From the NCBI RefSeq assembly GCF_014850955.1, contig NZ_JACXSS010000001.1:4526001-4590000 (forward strand): 64,000 nucleotides of DNA, written 5' to 3'. Below the pieces are notes generated by a model that saw nothing but the letters and a program-made list of their open reading frames with translations, had not been told where the DNA came from and made no database searches. The stretch comes from Methylomonas albis (GTDB lineage Bacteria; Pseudomonadota; Gammaproteobacteria; Methylococcales; Methylomonadaceae). A program made the position numbers and the translations under genes. This document shows, piece by piece, positions 24,964-32,855 of this stretch (positions within the stretch are counted from its first letter, which is position 1; each line of letters begins with the position of its first letter).

Positions 24964-25905
24964 TCAGTATTCATTGTTGTCATCGGCCATCATATTTCGA
25001 ATATGCTCATCAAGATCAACCTCGAAATATTCAATAGCGTCGTAGTGAGAGGTGGAGATGTACGTATCTCCCAAGTCGGCGGCTCTCAACTTTGAATATC
25101 CATTGATCTTTAGACCACAAGCCACACATTGAAATGTCTCTGGGCGCATTACCTGTCGTTCGATAATACCGTCATCACTAACCTCCTTCTTTACTTCGCC
25201 CGCCGATTTTCCGTGCAATAAAGCTGTACAACCACATGCTGGGCAATTTACCCGATGCCCGTAATGACGAAGAGAAACCGTGGCCGCTTGCTTTCGCGCT
25301 TGTTCTTGTTCTTCGAAAGTTTTATCTCCCCAAACAGTTTTGTGTGCAGAAATTGTGTCTTTTACGGCGTTCGCTTTATCGTCTTTTTGTGCATCGATCT
25401 CTTCTTTAGCTTGTTCGGCAATGTCGCTCCCGAAAAGTGATTCAAGCGACTCTCCAATTTCGCTTGCCAATACTTGACAAACCGTAAAGAAACTAGGTAA
25501 CCATGAAGAAGTTCCAATGTTCTCAAACGGCATATTACCGGAGTGAACCTCGCTATTTCGACGAGCCACATGGCTTGCGCAGAAATTGGAATGTTCTCTT
25601 GTAAATCCATCTGCTAAATCTTCTACCCTCTGTATCAACTCAGATATGGACGCTGATTTGGCAACGAATTTTTGCTTCTTTGTTGGCTTACTTAGCGCAT
25701 GGAGAAGATTGTTCCAATCTTTACTGTCGGCAATTAAAACTGGAGACACATTTGCGACGGTTGCTCGAACCAGCATTTCTATAACAAAAGCTGACCACAA
25801 TCCAAACTGCCAATTATTGTCTTGATGCTCGAACATAACTTCAGCATAAAGTTGTGCTTTCGCAAACAATGAGTCCTTTGACCATTCGTGGCTTGTTTTT
25901 TCCAT
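24964..25905 (-). CDS. HEPN-like protein with C-terminal zinc ribbon
   Basis: A 313-residue protein. The N-terminal 170 residues are all-helical and carry R116-NSEV-H121 in the context ARRNSEVHSG, matching the Rx4-6H motif of HEPN ribonucleases (typical form RN.ELHSG). A charged linker follows, then CPAC (221-224) and CVAC (260-263), a zinc ribbon that may bind nucleic acid. The start is 3 bp after the stop of the dioxygenase-like gene, so the two are cotranscribed. HEPN proteins often act as RNases in phage defence or toxin systems. The assignment rests on the motif and helical pattern only. Confidence 0.6.
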   Translation of the reverse strand: MEKTSHEWSKDSLFAKAQLYAEVMFEHQDNNWQFGLWSAFVIEMLVRATVANVSPVLIADSKDWNNLLHALSKPTKKQKFVAKSASISELIQRVEDLADGFTREHSNFCASHVARRNSEVHSGNMPFENIGTSSWLPSFFTVCQVLASEIGESLESLFGSDIAEQAKEEIDAQKDDKANAVKDTISAHKTVWGDKTFEEQEQARKQAATVSLRHYGHRVNCPACGCTALLHGKSAGEVKKEVSDDGIIERQVMRPETFQCVACGLKINGYSKLRAADLGDTYISTSHYDAIEYFEVDLDEHIRNMMADDNNEY

Positions 25906-25908
25906 TGG

Positions 25909-26559
25909 TTACTCGTTGACTTCAGACAAATAGACTCTTTCCAATTTTCTATTCATCCCGTTAGAGGGTACGCCTGATCGAGAATGGAACATTTTCCAAT
26001 TATCTATCAGGACGCATTCGTTTTTTCTACCTAAAACTACCGCTTCGTATTGGGTTACGGTAAGACGATCTAAGACCCTATCCCGCAGTGATGATGCTAG
26101 TTTGTTAATTGGCTGGATGAATAATGAATCCCATCTATAGAAATCACCTTCAAATAGTCGCAAAGGACTTAAACGCCCGTTTAGCCTGCGTCTTGGTCTA
26201 AATAATGCTCGACGTAGATCATATTGTTCTTCATCTTCAAAAATGGGTTGCGATTTGATTATTCTGGTTTCCACAGAAATAGCAGGCACTTTGCAGCAAA
26301 GCAGCAAATACCTTGGCGGACGATACCAATGCGCCATATCACTATGAAATGGGAATTCCCCAGTTCCATAGTTGCCGCTATAACTACTCGTCTCTAAGGT
26401 TTCTTTCTTGGTAGGCAACAATTCCTGGACTGCGCTCACACCTGGTATGTTAATCACTGCTCCGATGTTGCTAGCAATTTCCAAGGTAGTTTTGCCGAAC
26501 AATTGACCATCAAACTTGATGTAACCATCCTCTGCGATTTTTGTGAAGAACAAGCTCAT
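25909..26559 (-). CDS. TauD-like Fe(II)/2-oxoglutarate dioxygenase
   Basis: A 216-residue protein with the facial-triad layout of TauD/TfdA-type dioxygenases: FPFHSDMAHWYRPPRYLLLCC gives His72 and Asp74, and NWKMFHSRSG gives the distal His192, followed by arginines in NRKLERVYL that would bind 2-oxoglutarate. It is a little shorter than TauD (about 280 residues). It is the first gene of a minus-strand pair with the HEPN-like protein. Its natural substrate is unknown. The catalytic residues look complete. Confidence 0.78.
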   Translation of the reverse strand: MSLFFTKIAEDGYIKFDGQLFGKTTLEIASNIGAVINIPGVSAVQELLPTKKETLETSSYSGNYGTGEFPFHSDMAHWYRPPRYLLLCCKVPAISVETRIIKSQPIFEDEEQYDLRRALFRPRRRLNGRLSPLRLFEGDFYRWDSLFIQPINKLASSLRDRVLDRLTVTQYEAVVLGRKNECVLIDNWKMFHSRSGVPSNGMNRKLERVYLSEVNE

Positions 26560-26955
26560 TTGTGCGATGACTGATTGGCTCGTATGGGATTTTCCTTTCT
26601 GTTTATCATTCGGTTATCAGAAACAATAGCCGCTAAAACCATATTAAAACCATTGAATCAAATTAGGCGATAGACCGCAACGGATCGAACCAAGACGATC
26701 AAGCTCTACTTAACCACGCCATGAGATATCAGAAAATCAAATTCCAACCACTTCATCGAGTTCAATGATAAAGACTGTCGGCCATCATTCCAACCTCATT
26801 CTGCCAATAGCCTTTTTATTGCCACATCATGACGACCTACGTCACTGTGGCGCTCATCATCAGAACGCCAGTCAGTGCCGCGCCTTTCCAGATGCGATTT
26901 ATAGCGGCTTGTGGAGTTATCAAAAAACGGCGCATGTTATTCACATGGAAAATAA
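26560..26955. other. Gap of about 400 bp before the truncated SDR gene
   Basis: No coding frame with protein-like content, no attC-like site and no convincing promoter was found. The promoter of the dioxygenase-HEPN pair should lie in the left 100 bp, where A+T content is high (AACAATAGCC, ATTAAAACC). The rest is the sequence downstream of the SDR remnant. Confidence 0.4.
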
Positions 26956-27515
26956 TCAGGCTGGCGTAGCTAGACGTGGCGCGGACTGGCCGGTTTGCGT
27001 CGCCGCGAAGAGTTCGGACCGGTGCGCGTCGTATCGATCCCAGTGCCCGGCGTCGGCCAGGGAGGGCCAGGTGACCAACTCGCCTTGGTCGAAACCAGCC
27101 AGCGCGGCATCGACAAGATGCTCGGTAGTCATCACCGCTTCTTCTGGAAACGCGGTCAGTGGCATCCCGGCGGTATCCCAAAGTTCGGTGGCTGTGGCGG
27201 CAGGCAACACCACTTGAACCCTAATCCCAGTATTTGCCAGTTCTTGCTGTAGGCCGCGACTGAAATTGAGCACGAACGCCTTCGTGCCGCTGTATACCAA
27301 GCTCACTGGAAACGTATGAACGGCCAATACCGAGGCGATATTGATAATGACACCTTCGTTGCGTGCCTTGAACGCGGGCAGCACGGCATGCGTCAATCGC
27401 GTCAGCGCCGTTATATTCAATGCAATCTGCGACAAGGAGTCTTTCACCGGCGCTTCAGTCACAGGGCTTAGTCTGGCAATGCCGGCATTGTTGACCAAGA
27501 ATAACTGGGGGAGTA
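26956..27515 (-). pseudogene. Truncated short-chain dehydrogenase/reductase
   Basis: About 185 residues of an SDR protein remain: LVNNAGIA (the NNAG motif), IINIASVLA with the catalytic serine region, then YSGTKAF with catalytic Tyr and Lys, and PAATATELW. The first 75 or so residues, with the NAD(P)-binding GxxxGxG, are missing. Upstream of the NNAG motif the frame runs straight into antisense sequence of the MFS remnant (from 27521), so the gene has been cut by a rearrangement. The product would not bind cofactor. Confidence 0.85.
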
Positions 27516-27520
27516 ACCGG

Positions 27521-27850
27521 GTCAGAGGCGCAACGCTGATACTGCTACCCAACATTGATAGCACCGGACAACTAATGCTGTTCTCGATAATTTACGGCAT
27601 GAATTGGTTGTCCACGATTCCGGCAACCTCGGCCTTGACAGCGGATTTATTCGGGAAACAAAACGTCGGCGTGGTGTTCGGCTGGATTTGCTTCGCGCAT
27701 CAAATCGGCGCGGCCATTGCCGCCTACAGTGCCGGGTATGTCCATAGTCTGATGGGTGACTACCACCTGGCTTTTGTGGCGTCTGGTTTGTTTGCATTTC
27801 TAGCAACCGGCATTGTCATTTTTATCCGCGAACCCAATCCTGTATTTTAA
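27521..27850 (+). pseudogene. 3' fragment of an MFS transporter gene
   Basis: The region encodes about 108 residues nearly the same as the C-terminus of the MFS protein at 22924-24198, starting at VRGATLILLPNIDSTGQ and ending REPNPVF. DNA identity to 23854-24168 is high (about 85-90% by eye) and most differences are synonymous, so this came from a functional paralogue that has since lost its 5' part. The breakpoint lies at about 27516-27521 against the SDR remnant. No start codon or ribosome-binding site serves it. Confidence 0.88.
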
Positions 27851-28318
27851 AGACTCAATGAATGCATTTTCTTTAATCAAAGAAATTGGTTTATTCAAAA
27901 AAACCCGATGTGCCAAATGTCAGAAAATGGATACATTGCAGTCATCGGCACAACCGGGTGACAGCCAACAACGGGGCAACTCCAGACGATCAAACCTATA
28001 CAAAATAATAATAACCAGCGTCCGCTTTGGCGTATTTTCATCCCCAGCACCTCGCTTAGATTTTAGAAACAGCTAACGTCTACTCACCGAACTCGGCCTC
28101 TGCCACCAATCCAAACATCATTCTGTATCACAAGCCTATCTCGAAGTGCGGCAGCCAGAACACCGTGCTTGCTGATACCGCGCCACGCCACTCGTTGCCA
28201 TCGACTATTTTTTCGATGCTATCGGCAGCATGTCCTTCAATCGTCATTTATTAAGTTTAATTTAAGGACCTGAGGAGATAGTAGCCGCCAACACAAACTG
28301 AAAGCCGGAGAAATAATC
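27851..28318. other. Non-coding gap of 468 bp
   Basis: No protein-like frame was found. It is moderately A+T-rich and includes no clear repeats. It should contain the promoter for the small gene at 28319. Confidence 0.4.
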
Positions 28319-28615
28319 ATGAGACAGGCCACATCATTCGATGCCAATAATGCCCTCGCTCAAGTTAAGTACGCCATAAAAGATTTGATACACTCGGATT
28401 ATGACGATAACGAAGACGATGTGATTTACACCGCCAATAAATTGAATTCTGTAGTACGGATGGTGCATGACAACCATCAGACCTGGAACGATGAAGCGAT
28501 TCGGGAATTCGTGATGCGCCAACATGATCCACTGAGACATATCCCGGTTAAATCGGAAAAGCTCCGCCACATGGTTCGCCATATTCAACAGGATATTATC
28601 GTCAAATTTTCCTGA
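28319..28615 (+). CDS. Hypothetical 98-residue protein
   Basis: A small acidic-then-basic helical protein (IKDLIHSDYDDNEDDVIYTANKLNSVVRMVHDN). GGAGAAATAATC before the ATG is a good ribosome-binding site, supporting a real gene. There is no membrane segment, signal or known motif. I do not recognise the family. Confidence 0.6.
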   Translation: MRQATSFDANNALAQVKYAIKDLIHSDYDDNEDDVIYTANKLNSVVRMVHDNHQTWNDEAIREFVMRQHDPLRHIPVKSEKLRHMVRHIQQDIIVKFS

Positions 28616-28654
28616 CTGTAACGGCTACCCGCTAGCGGCGGCTTGGCAGCAAAC

Positions 28655-29755
28655 CTACAAACCCGGAATCCCCATCTGCTGAATCCGCATTGCGTTATCG
28701 CCTTCTTCATACGCCAGCAGTTTGCCGTCCTTCTGATAAAGCTTAAACGCCAAGGCATAGGACAACACTCGAATTGGGTAGTCGCGCGGCAGGGTTTGCA
28801 GGTAGGGTTGCATGGTCACAAAGTCGGTGGCGCCGTATTGCTGCATGATAAAACGCAAACCGCCGTTGCGCGGCCCGATGTTGTAAGCCAGCAGGCCTAA
28901 AAACAAATCACCGTTCATTTGTTGCAGATAATGTTTGAAGGTGGCGGCGGCGACAAAGGCATTATGCTTGGGGTCGTTGACTTGCAACTCATCGACATCC
29001 AGCTCGTCGGCGGCCTCGCGAGTAATGGCTTTGGGCACGGCGGTAATCTGAAACAAGCCTTTGCCACCATCAAAGCTGTCGCGCGGCATAAACGATGACT
29101 CGGTAGCAGCGATGCCTTGCAGTAAATTGACATCGACATCAAATGCCTTTGCGGCATCCTCGATTGCCGGATTGAAGGCATCGGCACGCACCATCATTTT
29201 CTGTAATCCGCCGATACCATGGCGTCGATACGCGGCATAGACTTGATGGGCCAGCGTTACGCGTTCGGCTTCCTGCTTCCCGCCGACCAAGGTGCGAAAA
29301 TGCGTAAACACCTGGATATAGCCGTCATGCATCACAAACCAGCCGCTCGAAGCGGCCAACCCCACCGCCAGTGCGGCGGGCAGGTAATCCAATCGGCCAT
29401 GCAGCCAAGCGCGCAAACGCGACCACGCCAGCAATAGCGCAGCGGAAGCCAGCATCAAAACCACCACCCCAAATGCAAACGGCAACAGACTGGTAAAAAA
29501 GCCGGAACCTGACAACCAACTGGCCGAGTAGCCCAACATGAACATGGTCGCCAACACCGCCGCGACCACCAAAGCCACGCCTTCTAAAGCGATCAACCAC
29601 CAGTTTTGTTTGCTCGGCAGTTTGGCTTTGCGGCGCGGTTTGCCGGGAGACTTCCGGCCGTTGCCGGCTTTGGCGCGAGCGGGTTGCGCCGATCTTGGCT
29701 GAGATTTGGCTAGAGTGATTGGCCGAGTCATCGACAGTAATAAAGCATGTGGCAT
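28655..29755 (-). CDS. Membrane-anchored lytic transglycosylase (SLT domain)
   Basis: A 366-residue protein. A basic, proline-rich cytoplasmic N-terminus (to about 45) is followed by two or three membrane helices (WWLIALEGVALVVAAVLATMFML and LLPFAFGVVVLMLASAALLLAW). The C-terminal SLT domain (about 215-366) has GIAATESSF with the catalytic Glu, GGKGLFQIT and LLAYNIGPRNGG, all typical of family 1 lytic transglycosylases. It would cleave peptidoglycan glycan strands with formation of anhydromuramoyl ends. Start at 29755 or an ATG 24 bp later; neither has a clear ribosome-binding site. Confidence 0.85.
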   Translation of the reverse strand: MPHALLLSMTRPITLAKSQPRSAQPARAKAGNGRKSPGKPRRKAKLPSKQNWWLIALEGVALVVAAVLATMFMLGYSASWLSGSGFFTSLLPFAFGVVVLMLASAALLLAWSRLRAWLHGRLDYLPAALAVGLAASSGWFVMHDGYIQVFTHFRTLVGGKQEAERVTLAHQVYAAYRRHGIGGLQKMMVRADAFNPAIEDAAKAFDVDVNLLQGIAATESSFMPRDSFDGGKGLFQITAVPKAITREAADELDVDELQVNDPKHNAFVAAATFKHYLQQMNGDLFLGLLAYNIGPRNGGLRFIMQQYGATDFVTMQPYLQTLPRDYPIRVLSYALAFKLYQKDGKLLAYEEGDNAMRIQQMGIPGL

Positions 29756-29887
29756 TAATCCGAAAAAATCGAGATCGGCAACGGCGAAAAACCGGCCGAT
29801 AATACTAGCGCTGGCGTTTGGCGATACTGGCGGTATAGTCCTGCTGGCAATGCCGCCCTATAACTACTATAAAGCAGGTCCACAACC

Positions 29888-30886
29888 ATGCACAATGCCT
29901 TCCGCCCAGCCTGGTGGCTGAACAGTCCGCATTTACAGACGATCTATCCGGCCTTTTTGCGGCGCATATCGCCGCCAGCCGGCATCCGCCGCGAAAGATT
30001 GGAAACGCCGGACGGCGACTTTCTGGACATCGATTGGATCGACAATGACGACCGGCCGCTGGTGTTGCTGTTACACGGCTTGGCCGGCAGCAGCCGCTCA
30101 GGCTATATTGCTGGCTTGCAACATAGCTTGACTACCGCCGGCTTTGCCAGCGTGGCGCTGAATTTTCGCGGGTGTAGCGGCGAGATGAACCGGATGGCGC
30201 GTTGTTACCACTCCGGCGAAACCGAAGACATTGAGTTTTTGTACCAAACCTTACGCCAGCGTTTTCTGGACCGGGCGATGGCGGCGATAGGTTTTTCCCT
30301 GGGCGGCAACGTGTTATTAAAATGGCTGGGCGAGCAAGGCGATAAGATTGGGTTATCGGCGGCAGTGGCGGTATCGGTGCCGCTGTTGTTAAACGAATGC
30401 GCCGACAAGCTCGATCGCGGCTTCTCGAAACTCTATCGCGACTATTTACTGCGCGAGTTGAAACAGCACATGCGCGTCAAGCTCAAGCATTTGCAAAATA
30501 TCGGTCAACGGGAACAAGCCGAACGGATTGCGGAATTAGGCGAGCTATCGGGCATCAAATCCTTCTGGCAATACGACGAAAAGGTTGTCGCCGGCTTGCA
30601 CGGTTTTAAAGACGCCCACGACTATTACCGGCGCAGCAGTTCCCGGCAATTTTTAAAGCATATCCGCGTCCCAACTTTGGTATTGCAAGCCAAGGACGAT
30701 CCGTTCATGACCGAGCGCGTGCTGCCGACCAGCGCAGAGCTATCCGATCAGGTGCAATTGGAAGTTTGCACCGGCGGCGGGCATGTGGGGTTTGTGGGAG
30801 GCTCGTTTTTTAGGCCGGAATATTGGCTGGAGGGGCGGATTGGCGGATTTCTGCGGCAACACCTACCATGGCCAACGGCAACGTGA
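29888..30886 (+). CDS. yheT: YheT-type alpha/beta hydrolase
   Basis: A 332-residue member of the YheT/ABHD1-3 hydrolase family. PHLQTIYPAFLRR at the start is characteristic. The oxyanion strand LLLHGLAGSSRSGY, the nucleophile elbow GFSLGG (Ser137), PTLVLQAKDDPFM (Asp) and the late GGGHVGFVGG (His) complete the triad. It probably acts on esters in lipid metabolism. It stands alone, divergent from the transglycosylase gene. Confidence 0.88.
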   Translation: MHNAFRPAWWLNSPHLQTIYPAFLRRISPPAGIRRERLETPDGDFLDIDWIDNDDRPLVLLLHGLAGSSRSGYIAGLQHSLTTAGFASVALNFRGCSGEMNRMARCYHSGETEDIEFLYQTLRQRFLDRAMAAIGFSLGGNVLLKWLGEQGDKIGLSAAVAVSVPLLLNECADKLDRGFSKLYRDYLLRELKQHMRVKLKHLQNIGQREQAERIAELGELSGIKSFWQYDEKVVAGLHGFKDAHDYYRRSSSRQFLKHIRVPTLVLQAKDDPFMTERVLPTSAELSDQVQLEVCTGGGHVGFVGGSFFRPEYWLEGRIGGFLRQHLPWPTAT

Positions 30887-30924
30887 AATACTCTTGGCGA
30901 ATAAGACAGAAACCGGCTCCACAC

Positions 30925-31344
30925 CTAAGGTTGCTTTCGTCGCTTGTTCCGATGATAGGTCAAGGCCATAGCAATACAGATTGACAGGCTATCCATGTCG
31001 ACGTCTTCAGTTTCCTGAAAGACAAGCGCCCGATTGCGTTCGTATTTAAACCGGTGCGGAAATAGCGTCCGAAAGGTTTCAACCAAATTCGTTGAGCAGG
31101 TGAAATACATGGCATATTGGTTCGGCTTCTCTTTCTTCCATGCCATTCTGATCGTACTGCCACATCCGGTTTCGGCGGTCATATAAGCAGGCTCGCCCCA
31201 CTTTAAGGCTTCCTCTAGCTGTCCGACACCCTCGCTAGCCGCCACAGCAAAGATTGCTTCGCGAAGCACCAGCATTTTCCGACGAATTTCCAACGGATAG
31301 TCGTCGAAGACTGCCTTGACGGTCGTATTTAGAAATTGCTTCAT
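30925..31344 (-). CDS. DUF1801 (YdhG-like) protein
   Basis: A 139-residue protein with the DUF1801 pattern: EIRRKMLVLREAIF, LEEALKWGEPAY (a family hallmark), TIRMAWKKEKPNQYAMYFTC and FPHRFKYERNRALVF. Function is unknown; members are small soluble alpha/beta proteins. ATG at 31344 is chosen over TTG at 31353. It is convergent with yheT. Confidence 0.8.
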   Translation of the reverse strand: MKQFLNTTVKAVFDDYPLEIRRKMLVLREAIFAVAASEGVGQLEEALKWGEPAYMTAETGCGSTIRMAWKKEKPNQYAMYFTCSTNLVETFRTLFPHRFKYERNRALVFQETEDVDMDSLSICIAMALTYHRNKRRKQP

Positions 31345-31510
31345 AAAGGGCAAAGACTCTCGGAGTTGTTGGGTTAAATACCCATGCCGTCAACTTAAGT
31401 TAAAAACAAAAGCTTAGTCATTCAGCCGATATAAGTCATCAATCCAATCAGCCCAAGATCGGAATACTTTCTACAGAAGCAGCTATATCTACCTATGCAG
31501 CCCGCCAACA

Positions 31511-31747
31511 CTAAAACTCATCCCCAACCAAAGGCTCACGTTTGGGCACCTTAGCCAAAACAGCCTGAAAAGCGGCTTTGTCGGCTCGTTCGGCTCGGGC
31601 CTGCAGGTAGTCTTCGGTGGCGATGGCCGAGACTTTTTCGGCAACGGCGCTGGCTATGAATTGATTGATCGATACGCCTTCCTTACTCGCCAGCTCTTTG
31701 ATATGGCGGTGTATGGAATCGGGCAATCTCAGACTTAGTGCACTCAT
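31511..31747 (-). CDS. Ribbon-helix-helix antitoxin of a PIN toxin pair
   Basis: A 78-residue protein. LSLRLPDSIHRHIKELASKEGVSINQFIASAVAEK is a classical Arc/CopG-type ribbon-helix-helix DNA-binding domain; the charged tail (about 45-78) should wrap the toxin. Its ATG overlaps the toxin stop by 4 bp (31744-31747), so antitoxin translation depends on the toxin frame. The order is toxin first, opposite to most type II pairs. Confidence 0.85.
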   Translation of the reverse strand: MSALSLRLPDSIHRHIKELASKEGVSINQFIASAVAEKVSAIATEDYLQARAERADKAAFQAVLAKVPKREPLVGDEF

Positions 31748-32157
31748 GGTAAACGCTCCAGCAAGGTTTTTGGCGTGATGGCTTCGACGCCGAATTTTTC
31801 GATACGGGCAAAATCTTTTAAATTATGGGTAACAATGGTGTTTACTCGGGCAGCAACGGCCAACTCCAAGACTAAATCGTCTTTCGGGTCCGGCAAATAA
31901 GGTCGCCATAAAAAATACACCTTTTGATGACGGCTAAATCCACACAGGTTATCCAGCACTATGTCTATTTCAGCATCGGTCAGTTGCAGCATGGAACGGT
32001 TGCGTTTCAAAACATCCTCATACTCGAACAAAAGTGGTGTCGATATGGCTGTTTGCAACTGCCCGCCGGCTAAAAGCTCCAGCAATTTAAAGGATGCGCC
32101 GTTAGCGGAATACAAGCCGGCGAACAGAACATTGGTATCAAGTATAACCTCATGCAT
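31744..32157 (-). CDS. PIN-domain toxin
   Basis: A 137-residue PIN-like ribonuclease. MHEVILDTNVLFAGLY gives the first acidic residue (Asp7) and FEYEDVLKR, LPDPKDDLVLELAVAA and NTIVTHNLKDF give the remaining acidic residues of the catalytic cluster. It matches the COG1569-type PIN toxins. The ATG at 32157 is preferred to one at 32190 because a -10 box (TATAAT) lies between the two starts. It would cut RNA when not bound by the ribbon-helix-helix partner encoded next. Confidence 0.85.
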   Translation of the reverse strand: MHEVILDTNVLFAGLYSANGASFKLLELLAGGQLQTAISTPLLFEYEDVLKRNRSMLQLTDAEIDIVLDNLCGFSRHQKVYFLWRPYLPDPKDDLVLELAVAARVNTIVTHNLKDFARIEKFGVEAITPKTLLERLP

Positions 32158-32181
32158 ACCACATACGGTATCACCATTATA
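32156..32181 (-). promoter_or_regulatory. Promoter and operator of the PIN toxin-antitoxin pair
   Basis: On the minus strand a perfect TATAAT (32176-32181) is followed by an inverted repeat ATACC-acatacg-type spacer-GGTAT (32156-32171), which runs into the toxin start codon at 32155-32157. This is the expected place for an autoregulating ribbon-helix-helix antitoxin to bind. No good -35 box was seen. The leader would be very short. Confidence 0.45.
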
Positions 32182-32244
32182 ATGACTCAAACAAATTCTT
32201 TACTGCCTGTTCTCATGTAAGCCTGCCTAACCGAAAAGAGTTTT

Positions 32245-32700
32245 ATGACAAACATTCACTCCCAAGTCCTATTCCTCTGCACCGGCAACTACTACCGTAG
32301 CCGGTTCGCCGAGTATTTATTCAACCATCACGCGCCTGCTTACGCGCTATCGTGGCGGGCGTTTTCACGTGGGTTGGCTATCGAGTTGCTGAAGGACGAT
32401 GCCGGACCTATTTCGCCGCATACCCGGCATGGCTTGGACTTGCGCGACATTCCTATCGAGCCCATCCGTGCGCCGATTGCGCTGACCGAGCAAGATTTGA
32501 CAGCGGCCCGGCACATCATTGCCTTGAAGCAAACCGAGCATAAACCCTTGCTACATAGCCGCTTCCCGGACTGGGTGGAACGCGTGGAATACTGGCAGGT
32601 AGACGATATAGAAGACGCTCACCCAAGCGAGGCCTTGCCGCAGATAGAAGCCGCCGTACTAGTGCTGCTAAGGCGTTTGGCTAACGATGCCGCGAGCTAA
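32245..32700 (+). CDS. Low-molecular-weight protein tyrosine phosphatase-like protein
   Basis: A 151-residue protein with the P-loop CTGNYYRS (C12-x5-R18-S) close to the N-terminus, following a VLFLC strand as in LMW-PTP/ArsC folds. SPHTRHGL, RHIIALKQTEH and the late DDIED (general acid region) agree. It has signature C-x5-R-S but lacks the usual DP loop form DPYxxG, so activity may differ. It is divergent from the toxin gene by 87 bp. Confidence 0.75.
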   Translation: MTNIHSQVLFLCTGNYYRSRFAEYLFNHHAPAYALSWRAFSRGLAIELLKDDAGPISPHTRHGLDLRDIPIEPIRAPIALTEQDLTAARHIIALKQTEHKPLLHSRFPDWVERVEYWQVDDIEDAHPSEALPQIEAAVLVLLRRLANDAAS

Positions 32701-32855
32701 GGATACGCTGAACGAATCGCCATCCTGCGCAAGCGGAAGCTTTAGAGTGAACTGACGCACGGGTTCTCAAGGTATTAAGTCACAGACACCAGGCAGCCTG
32801 TGGAATACATTCAGCATGGCTTTAATCACTTAACTCGCCATGCCGGAGAACTACT

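Noticed and set aside
26765-27252. Plus-strand frames of 85-150 codons
   Set aside because: They are antisense to the truncated SDR gene, which has clear motifs.
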